Shown piece by piece: positions 58,362 through 64,000 of a stretch of 64,000 nt of DNA. The DNA comes from Bradyrhizobium sp. LHD-71 (GTDB lineage Bacteria > Pseudomonadota > Alphaproteobacteria > Rhizobiales > Xanthobacteraceae): contig NZ_JAVIFX010000006.1 of the NCBI RefSeq assembly GCF_031157255.1, positions 186,001 to 250,000 on the forward strand, in the 5' to 3' direction. The translations under genes and the position numbers were made by a program. A model generated the notes under the pieces. It saw only the letters and a program-made list of their open reading frames with translations. It did no database searches and was not told the origin of the DNA. The stretch's first letter is position 1. Each line of letters opens with the position of its first letter.

Positions 58362-58668
58362 CAGGGGCTGATGACTTTGAGTTGCGTCTCCGTCGTCACG
58401 CCATAGCCGTTCGAAGAATGGCGTGGCTAACTTCAGATTCCGCCGTCATGCCCGCCAACGGCTCCGCGCGAAGCGCGGTCCGATGACAGACTCTGGCGGG
58501 GTAACCAGTAGCCCGCAGCGTTTGCGATAAAGCTGCAACGCTCTGGGATACTGGGTCCCGCCTGCGCGGGGACGACGTTTGAGACGGCGGTAGCGACGTT
58601 GCCTTACTCAATCTCATCACGCTCTCGCGCCGCAAAGACGCGCGCAGTTCACCAGAGACATGCGCAGT
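58362..58668. other. Intergenic region between converging genes, with hairpin and repeat
   Basis: A stem CACGCCAT (58397-58404) / ATGGCGTG (58418-58425) follows the asmA stop and may end its transcript, though no T-run is present. The remainder is mostly the repeat listed at 58443-58577. No gene is seen. Confidence 0.5.
58443..58577. repeat. CGTCATGCCCGC / GCGGGGACGACG intergenic repeat
   Basis: A mosaic palindrome with GTCATGCCCGCCAACGGC at the left and CTGGGTCCCGCCTGCGCGGGGACGACG at the right, and inner pieces such as CCGCGCGAAGCGCGG. It belongs to the broad class of short intergenic repeats of Bradyrhizobium-like genomes. It is unrelated to the CTAG family. Confidence 0.65.
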
Positions 58669-58947
58669 TCACCGTGGCGCGGCTGACGGCCGTGCGGGTG
58701 CTCCGTCCGTCGGCGTTGCCGGCGCGCCGGGTACTTTGCTGCGATAGTAGTCGAGCACGTAGAGCCGTATCGCCGAGGATAGGTTACCTTGCTTTCGGCC
58801 CTGGTCGATTTCGCTGACGAGATCCGACAGCGTCATGTCGCGCGACGCTGAGATCTCTTTCATGCTGCTCCAGAAGGCCTCTTCCAGGCTGACGCTGGTC
58901 TTGTGACCGGCGACGACGATTGATCGCTTCACAACGGGAGATTTCAT
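58669..58947 (-). CDS. Ribbon-helix-helix domain protein
   Basis: A 92-residue protein whose first ~70 residues match the RHH_4 type: VKRSIVVAGHKTSVSLEEAFWSSMKEISASRDMTLSDLVSEID, a beta strand and two helices of the kind that dimerise to bind DNA, then LSSAIRLYVLDYYRS. The tail is a Pro/Ala-rich stretch. It overlaps the DUF4169 gene by 4 bp (ATGA) and so is coupled to it, downstream of fumC on the same strand. Targets are unknown. Confidence 0.85.
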   Translation of the reverse strand: MKSPVVKRSIVVAGHKTSVSLEEAFWSSMKEISASRDMTLSDLVSEIDQGRKQGNLSSAIRLYVLDYYRSKVPGAPATPTDGAPARPSAAPR

Positions 58948-59129
58948 GTTTGATCCTCACCGATGCGGTGATGATCAAGCACCGAATTGAGCTTGCGGTT
59001 TTCTTCCTGATCCCGTTGCCGTTCGGCCTTGCTGCGGCCGAAACGTGCGCGGCGAGCATCGGCGTCTTTGGCTGCCTGGTCGCGCGCGCGCTTCTTTCTG
59101 AAACGCTTGAGATTGACGATATCGCCCAT
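58944..59129 (-). CDS. DUF4169 family small protein
   Basis: A 61-residue, highly charged protein: MGDIVNLKRFRKKRAR at the start, then a predicted single helix rich in Arg, Lys and Glu (RRARFGRSKAERQRDQEENRK). The family is restricted to alphaproteobacteria and its function is not known. The start motif VNLKRFRKK resembles the ClpX-docking tail VRLDRFRKK of the nearby SspB, a similarity worth noting. Translationally coupled to the RHH gene by a 4-bp overlap. Confidence 0.85.
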   Translation of the reverse strand: MGDIVNLKRFRKKRARDQAAKDADARRARFGRSKAERQRDQEENRKLNSVLDHHRIGEDQT

Positions 59130-59402
59130 CGGTCCGCCCGCGTGTTGCGCGGCGCAGATTCACGAAGCATGGGATGTGGTGATGCTTCAACAACAGGCTC
59201 GGCGCCAAGCGCCGCCTGCATCACGATGTCCGCTGCCCCGAACCCTCGCCGCATCCGCCCCATTTCGTTGGGCGGTATTCAATTAGCGTACCACGACGTG
59301 GCCCGCGCTCGCCAGCACATCACACATCAGTCTTTCGGACGACATGACTTTTGTCAGGTTTCTTGCCGAAAAACGACGGCCGCGGGTGCGGCTGGACGCC
59401 GA

Positions 59403-60821
59403 TCAGCCTGGACGAGTCATCTTTTCCGGGCGCACCAGCCGGTCGAAATCCGCGCCCGTGACGAAACCAAGCCGAACGGCTTCCTCGCGAAGTGTCGTAC
59501 CGCGTGCATGCGCCGTCTTCGCAACTTTTGCGGCATTATCGTAGCCGATGCTCGGCGCCAACGCAGTTACGAGCATAAGTGAGCGTTGCATCAGTTCGTC
59601 GATGCGCTTGCTGTCCGCCTTGATGCCGGAAATGCAGTGTTCGGCGAATGATTGCGAGGCGTCCGCCAGAAGCCTGATCGACTGAAGCATGCAGTGCGCC
59701 AGCACCGGCTTGTACACGTTCAACTCGAAATGGCCCTGGCTCGCCGCGACAGTGATCGCGGTGTGATTGCCGAACACCTGACAGCACACCATCGTCAGCG
59801 CCTCGCATTGGGTTGGGTTGACCTTGCCCGGCATGATCGAAGAGCCAGGTTCGTTCTCGGGCAGGATCAGTTCGCCGAGGCCGGAGCGCGGGCCGGAGCC
59901 GAGGAGGCGGATGTCATTGGCAATCTTGAAAAGACCCGTCGCGAGCGCCTCCAACGCGCCATGTGCAAACACATAGGCATCGTGCGCGGCGAGCGCCTCG
60001 AACTTGTTGGGCGCGCTTGTGAACGGAAGCCGGGTGATCACCGCAACACGGCGCGCGAACAGCTTGGCAAATCTTGGCGAGGCATTCAGTCCGGTGCCGA
60101 CCGCGGTACCGCCCTGCGCCAGCGGTGACAGCCACTTCAGCGTCTCCTTGATGCGGGCAATGCCGTTCTCCACCTGCGCGGCGTAGCCGGAAAATTCCTG
60201 GCCCAGCGTCAACGGCGTCGCATCCTGGGTGTGCGTGCGGCCGATCTTGACGATCTTTGCAAACGCCTTCTGCTTTCGCACCAGCTCCTTGTGCAGGTAC
60301 CGGAGCGACGGCAACAGACGATGCGTAATCTCCTCTACCGCAGCGATGTGCATCGCCGTCGGAAACGAGTCGTTCGACGATTGGCTCATGTTGACATGGT
60401 CGTTCGGATGCACGGGCGCCTTGCTGCCGAGCTTGCCACCCAGCAACTCGATCGCGCGATTGGAGATCACCTCGTTGAGGTTCATGTTGGACTGGGTGCC
60501 CGAACCGGTCTGCCAGACGACCAGCGGAAAATGCGCATCGAGCTCGCCGTCGATCACCTCGCGCGCCGCGCGGGCGATCGCTCCGGCCCGACGGCGGTCG
60601 AGCAGGCCGAGCTTCAGGTTGGTCTCGGCCGCGGCGAGCTTGGCGATGCCGAGCGCGCGCACGATCGGTTGCGGCATGCGCTCGGTGCCGATGCGGAAGT
60701 TCTGTCGCGAGCGTTGGGTCTGCGCGCCCCAATAACGGTCGGCCGGCACCTCGATCGGGCCGAAGGTGTCGGTCTCGACGCGCATGGCTTTGCGCGAGGT
60801 GGTTTTTGTACGTGCTGCCAT
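59403..60821 (-). CDS. fumC: Class II fumarate hydratase
   Basis: Iron-independent TCA-cycle enzyme interconverting fumarate and L-malate, a homotetramer. The ATG at 60821 has AAGGATCG ~7 bp upstream and gives 472 residues; an in-frame ATG at 60857 is less well placed. Signatures: [18 protein letters not shown] (~20), [18 protein letters not shown] (~110), [21 protein letters not shown] (~140) and the catalytic serine loop [16 protein letters not shown] (~330). It is followed on the same strand by the DUF4169-RHH pair after 273 bp, and preceded by sspB. Confidence 0.96.
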   Translation of the reverse strand: MAARTKTTSRKAMRVETDTFGPIEVPADRYWGAQTQRSRQNFRIGTERMPQPIVRALGIAKLAAAETNLKLGLLDRRRAGAIARAAREVIDGELDAHFPLVVWQTGSGTQSNMNLNEVISNRAIELLGGKLGSKAPVHPNDHVNMSQSSNDSFPTAMHIAAVEEITHRLLPSLRYLHKELVRKQKAFAKIVKIGRTHTQDATPLTLGQEFSGYAAQVENGIARIKETLKWLSPLAQGGTAVGTGLNASPRFAKLFARRVAVITRLPFTSAPNKFEALAAHDAYVFAHGALEALATGLFKIANDIRLLGSGPRSGLGELILPENEPGSSIMPGKVNPTQCEALTMVCCQVFGNHTAITVAASQGHFELNVYKPVLAHCMLQSIRLLADASQSFAEHCISGIKADSKRIDELMQRSLMLVTALAPSIGYDNAAKVAKTAHARGTTLREEAVRLGFVTGADFDRLVRPEKMTRPG

Positions 60822-60911
60822 GACGACGATCCTTCGCTCGTAAATTGCCCACTCCATGTAGGGCGATTCACGGCAATCGGGGAGCGTCAGGGATCTGGAA
60901 AGGGTCGAGAA

Positions 60912-61418
60912 TTATTTCTTGCGGAAGCGATCGAGTCGCACGACCTCGGCGCCCTCGCCCGGCTTCTTGTCACCGTCGGCAGCCTCTGCCGCCGCAGGTC
61001 CAAGCGCAGTCGATGTCGGCACATCCGCGCTCTCGTCGTCCTTCGCCTCCGCGGCCACCTCAGTCGTTTCGAATTGGAGGCCGAACTGCACGGACGGATC
61101 AAGGAAACTCTTGATGGCACTGAACGGCACCACCAGCCGCTCGGGTACGCCGCCGAACGACAGGCCGACCTCGAACCGGTCCTCGGTGACGACGAGATCC
61201 CAGAACTGGTGCTGGAGGATGACGGTCATCTCTTCCGGATACTGCGCCATCAGGCGCGGCGACAGCTTCACACCGTCGGCCTGGGTCAGGAAGGTGATGT
61301 AGAAGTGATGGTCGCCGGGAAGCCCTTGTTTCGCGGCATCGGCCAGCACGTGCCGCAGCACGCCGCGCATCGCGTCGCGCGCCAGAACATCGTAGCGGAT
61401 GTGGTCGGTCGAGCTCAT
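60912..61418 (-). CDS. sspB: SspB-type ClpXP adaptor
   Basis: Adaptor that captures ssrA-tagged proteins and hands them to the ClpXP protease. The 168 residues match the alphaproteobacterial SspB form: IRYDVLARDAMRGVLRHVLADAAKQGLPGDHHFYITFLT, then LMAQYPEEMTVILQHQFWDLVV and FEVGLSFGGVPERLVVPFSAIKSFLDPSV (tag-binding domain ~1-125). A variable acidic linker and the C-terminal ClpX-docking motif VVRLDRFRKK follow. It lies immediately downstream of the tmRNA gene, which encodes the tag it binds. Confidence 0.93.
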   Translation of the reverse strand: MSSTDHIRYDVLARDAMRGVLRHVLADAAKQGLPGDHHFYITFLTQADGVKLSPRLMAQYPEEMTVILQHQFWDLVVTEDRFEVGLSFGGVPERLVVPFSAIKSFLDPSVQFGLQFETTEVAAEAKDDESADVPTSTALGPAAAEAADGDKKPGEGAEVVRLDRFRKK

Positions 61419-61583
61419 TAGGGATCCCGTCGTAGTTCGCGCGCGTGTTCGTTCGAGCCGACTCGCGCCGCACCATGCTAGCGCGATGGCAGCCCGAGGT
61501 CAGCAGCGACGAAGGTGCCGCCTTGCGGAATCTGCCAGGCGTTCCATCGGCCGCAACGGCGCGGCGGACCTATGAATGAAAGT

Positions 61584-61888
61584 GGAGGCTTCTGTTGCCA
61601 GGTGCCTCCGAACCCCGCCTGACGGAGCTTAACCCGTCAGGGCTTTAAAGTGGTCTTTCAAACCGCTTACGCGGCCTGAGCAACCGGAGCATAGTTGTCG
61701 TTTGCAACTAGTGCTGTAGCCCGATAACGGCGGAACAATACCGGGAAAAAGCGAGCCCTTTACGCCCTCGTCGATCCTGTTTCGCCCCCGCCGGAATGCT
61801 CGGAAATCGGGTTCCAAAGCATTCTGGTGGAGGCGCCGGGTGCTGCCCCCGGGTCCGAATGGTTTATTGCGACAGCCATTTATTTCCA
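61584..61888 (-). ncRNA. ssrA: tmRNA, two-piece permuted form
   Basis: Rescues stalled ribosomes and tags their products. On the minus strand the acceptor piece comes first and ends ...CGCCTCC-A-CCA at 61825, with a T-arm CCGGG-GGCAGCA-CCCGG. A spacer forming a hairpin (GAATGCT...AGCATTC) follows. The coding piece starts GGGGGCGAAACAGGATCGAC at 61789. GGGGGCG pairs with CGCCTCC over seven positions (one G-U), rebuilding the acceptor stem. The tag frame at 61667-61705 reads ANDNYAPVAQAA then TAA. The piece appears to end with the stem GGAGGC/GCCTCC (61609-61584). A TATATT -10-like box lies at 61911-61916. Outer ends are approximate. sspB follows on the same strand. Confidence 0.93.
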
Positions 61889-62082
61889 TAGCCGGCGAAC
61901 CGGCACGCCCAATATAGGCGTTTGTGATTGAGGAAAAAAGCCTGCTATTCGGCCGATTTCGGCCGGCTCATTCAGCTTCGGGTGCCGGAAAGCCCGTGGG
62001 CCCCAAAAACTGGCAAGAGGCCGGATCTCAGGCTTCACGGGGCGGCAGCCCGGCCTTCCGCGCCATCGAGGCGGCGGACCGG

Positions 62083-63504
62083 TCATCCGGCGCCGACAGG
62101 CGCCGCAGCGCGATGTTCGGCGCCAAGGATCTCAACCAAGTCGCCGAGGCTGTCGCCCGTTTCGATCGTATCGACGAGGGCAATGATGCGCTCCGATACC
62201 GCCGAAGGAAGGTGACGGACGTTATCCTGGAACTTCCGCAGGATGTCCTCGCGCGCAACCGGGTTTTCCGGACTGCCGCGCCGGTGCAGCGTTTCACGTT
62301 CGAAGGTCTTACCGTCGCGCCGTCGCAGTCGCACCAGCGAGGCATGGCGATATGCCGCGCCCTTCGCCTCCAGCTCGGTGCTCTCGGTCACCTTGATGCG
62401 GTCGATGAATGCCAGAATCCGCGCGTCAGTGAGCATCTCTTCGGAATATTCATTGGCGGAGACGCGGCCGGCGACCGCCGTCGCGGCGATCCCATAGAAC
62501 ATGTTCATCTGCGCGGCGGTGACGCCGGCCGGCTTGTACGGCCAAGCCGTGTGAACGTATGTCATGTGCGGACAGTGAATATCGACGCTGTCGATAGAGT
62601 CCGCATCAAGATTGTTCTCGCGCATGATCGCTTCGAAACCATCCAGCGCCGAATGGATGCTGGTGACATTCGGATACATCTTGAAGCCGATGTTGCGCGT
62701 CTCCCACGTGTGACCGAGGCCGGCGGTAATCTTCGCGGCGTTCGGACTTGCCGAAAACGAACTCAGGAAGCCGCCATAGCCGGCCTCGATCACATCGGTG
62801 ATGCCAGTGAAGCCCTCGGCGGCGAGCATGACTGCCTGGACGCCGCCTTGCGCAGCGCGGCCGGCGTGCAATCGCTTGACCATCGCGCCTTCTTGCGCGG
62901 CCATCAGGCCCGCAGCCATCGATCCGGCAATGCCGAGCGCGTGCTGCAATTGATCCGGCGCCAGTCCGGCGAGCCGCCCGCACGCCGCAGCGCTGACGAA
63001 CACACCGCTCGTTCCTTGAGGATGGAAGCCGCGCAGGAACAGCGACATGGTCGCTGCATTGCCGACGCGGATGCCCACCTCGCAGCCGGCAACGACCGCA
63101 GTGAGCAGCTCGCGCCCGTTCGGTCTGTCCGGGTGGCCTTGCGCCCAGGCGAAAGTTGACGGAACGGCAAGCGAATTGGGATGGAGGATGGACTCCTTGT
63201 GGATATCGTCCATCTCGAAGCCGTGCCCCGCGGTGCTGTTCACAAGCGCGGCCTGGGCGACGGAGACCTTGCGGCCCGTGCCCCACATGAAGGCCCGGGG
63301 CGTTGCCCCTTCGTTGAGGACCATGGCCTGCACGCGCTTCGTCCAGGGAAGCTGCGCGCCATAGAGGCCGGCGCCGAGTCCGTCGAGGATGCAGAGCTTG
63401 ATGTGAGCGATGACGTCCGGCGGAATCTCGTCGTAGGTCAGCGCCGCTGCGAACTGCGCAAGGTCGCGCGTGGCATGTTCAAGGAGGGGCTTCTGGTCAC
63501 TCAT
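62083..63504 (-). CDS. MmgE/PrpD family protein
   Basis: Putative dehydratase or decarboxylase related to 2-methylcitrate dehydratase and cis-aconitate decarboxylase. The ATG at 63504 (MSDQKPLLEHATRDL) gives 473 residues; the in-frame ATG at 63666 adds a 54-residue stretch lying in the divergent promoter region. Family blocks: LDGLGAGLYGAQLPW, STAGHGFEMDDIHKESILHPNS (~95), GRELLTAVVAGCEVGIRVG, GSMAAGLMAAQEGAMVKRLHAGRAAQGG and KMYPNVTSIHSALD. No methylcitrate genes are adjacent, so the substrate is open. A LysR-type gene is divergent, 104 bp away, and may control it. Confidence 0.87.
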   Translation of the reverse strand: MSDQKPLLEHATRDLAQFAAALTYDEIPPDVIAHIKLCILDGLGAGLYGAQLPWTKRVQAMVLNEGATPRAFMWGTGRKVSVAQAALVNSTAGHGFEMDDIHKESILHPNSLAVPSTFAWAQGHPDRPNGRELLTAVVAGCEVGIRVGNAATMSLFLRGFHPQGTSGVFVSAAACGRLAGLAPDQLQHALGIAGSMAAGLMAAQEGAMVKRLHAGRAAQGGVQAVMLAAEGFTGITDVIEAGYGGFLSSFSASPNAAKITAGLGHTWETRNIGFKMYPNVTSIHSALDGFEAIMRENNLDADSIDSVDIHCPHMTYVHTAWPYKPAGVTAAQMNMFYGIAATAVAGRVSANEYSEEMLTDARILAFIDRIKVTESTELEAKGAAYRHASLVRLRRRDGKTFERETLHRRGSPENPVAREDILRKFQDNVRHLPSAVSERIIALVDTIETGDSLGDLVEILGAEHRAAAPVGAG

Positions 63505-63587
63505 TGCCGCCGGCTTTCCAAGGGTCGATCGGGATCGGATTAAAGCGCGTGCGCGCTGCATCGGTCCAATATATTGCGAGGGTATTA

Positions 63588-63608
63588 GCCATATCTTATG
63601 CTTATGGC
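63588..63608. promoter_or_regulatory. LysR-type dyad between MmgE/PrpD and lysR genes
   Basis: GCCATA (63588-63593), 9 bp, then TATGGC (63603-63608) form a perfect dyad that contains a T-N11-A pattern. It abuts the lysR start codon and lies within the divergent intergenic gap, the usual place of a LysR autoregulatory site. Inferred. Confidence 0.45.
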
Positions 63609-64000
63609 ATGGAGATGCGGCACCTTCGCTATTTCGTCGCGGCGGCGGAAGACCTGAATTTGACACGCGCGGCGGCGCGCTTGCGGATTGCGCAGCCGGC
63701 GCTGACGCTGCAGATCAGAGCGCTCGAAGCTGAAATCGGCGCCGAACTTTTCAGCCGCCACAGCCGGGGCGTCGACCTGACCGAGGCCGGCCGGATCTTT
63801 CTTGCCGAGGCGCGCAGGATCCTGGAAGCGGTGCCGAAGGCCGCTGCACGCGCCCGTCAGGCGTCGGCGGGATCGATAGGACGCGTTTCAGTGGGACTGA
63901 CCGAATCGGCGTCGTTCAACGCGCTGGTGACCAACGTTCTTCGCAAGTTTCGCGCAACGTATCCGAATGTCGAAATGTCATTGGAAGAAGCCCGCTCGAC
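63609..64000 (+). CDS. LysR-family transcriptional regulator, N-terminal part
   Basis: I read the frame from the ATG at 63609 (MEMRHLRYFVAAAEDLNLTRAAARL; 63615 is an alternative start), and it stays open to the window end (130 codons of ~300). Residues 3-62 are the winged helix-turn-helix: TRAAARLRIAQPALTLQIRALEAEIGAELFSR, followed by GVDLTEAGRIFLAEARRIL. The effector-binding domain begins near residue 90 (GRVSVGLTESASFNALV) and is cut off. Divergent from the MmgE/PrpD gene, which it probably regulates. Confidence 0.9.
   Translation, partial: MEMRHLRYFVAAAEDLNLTRAAARLRIAQPALTLQIRALEAEIGAELFSRHSRGVDLTEAGRIFLAEARRILEAVPKAAARARQASAGSIGRVSVGLTESASFNALVTNVLRKFRATYPNVEMSLEEARS

Noticed and set aside
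61629-61889. 86-codon minus-strand ORF
   Set aside because: It overlies the two-piece tmRNA; only the 12-codon tag frame is translated.

Overview
The window is GC-rich chromosomal DNA of an alphaproteobacterium, most likely a member of the Hyphomicrobiales close to the Bradyrhizobium/Xanthobacter side. The grounds are: a division and cell-wall (dcw) cluster continuing into lpxC, bamD, recN and ligA; a long-linker FtsZ; an SspB-alpha adaptor; a circularly permuted two-piece tmRNA; DUF4169; and intergenic repeats of the type common in that order. The species cannot be named from the sequence alone.

Layout. 1-960: start of a PoxB-type pyruvate dehydrogenase (minus strand, runs off the left edge) with a palindromic operator. 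1.1-3.6 kb: a periplasmic L,D-transpeptidase and an extensin-like (VanY-fold) lipoprotein. 4.0-7.4 kb: an ABC exporter, then a thiolase-like protein translationally coupled to a DUF35 zinc-ribbon protein. 7.5-8.0 kb: RNase P RNA (minus). 8.0-8.8 kb: an AmpD-like amidase. 9.3-29.5 kb: the dcw cluster rsmH-ftsL-ftsI-murE-murF-mraY-murD-ftsW-murG-murC-murB-ddl-ftsQ-ftsA-ftsZ. It has no mraZ, a repeat element between murD and ftsW, and an oppositely oriented GT4 glycosyltransferase between murB and ddl. 29.9-35.9 kb: lpxC, bamD, recN, ligA. 36-42 kb: MFS exporter, Xaa-Pro aminopeptidase, a small conserved-looking protein, PrmA and a PYROXD2-like oxidoreductase. 42.5-42.9 kb: four repeat hairpins. 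42.9-50.3 kb: a membrane-fused spermidine-synthase-like protein, a second L,D-transpeptidase with a tyrosine-rich tail, a glycine-zipper protein, a UvrD/PcrA helicase, DUF1328 and a thioesterase. 50.4-52.3 kb: an FAD-linked D-lactate/glycolate dehydrogenase bracketed by inverted copies of the repeat. 52.3-58.4 kb: ArsR regulator divergent from a threonine-dehydratase-like enzyme, a hydratase and a large AsmA protein. 58.7-63.5 kb (minus): RHH regulator, DUF4169, fumC, sspB, tmRNA and an MmgE/PrpD protein. From 63.6 kb: a divergent LysR regulator cut by the right edge.

The main theme is envelope growth: lipid-II synthesis (murB-G, mraY, ddl), septal synthesis (ftsI, ftsW, ftsL, ftsQ, ftsA, ftsZ), peptidoglycan remodelling (two L,D-transpeptidases, amidase, extensin-like peptidase fold), lipid A (lpxC) and outer-membrane assembly (bamD, AsmA). 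A second theme is rescue and proteolysis: the tmRNA, whose tag reads ANDNYAPVAQAA, lies directly beside sspB, the adaptor that delivers such tags to ClpXP.

The most unusual structure is a family of about 165-bp double hairpins. Each is CTAG-hairpin-CTAG, a 13-bp AT-rich linker, then CTAG-hairpin-CTAG. There are five composites in the window. Paired substitutions keep the stems intact. One copy sits inside the dcw cluster, and two inverted copies supply the stop codon and part of the start region of the FAD-linked dehydrogenase gene.
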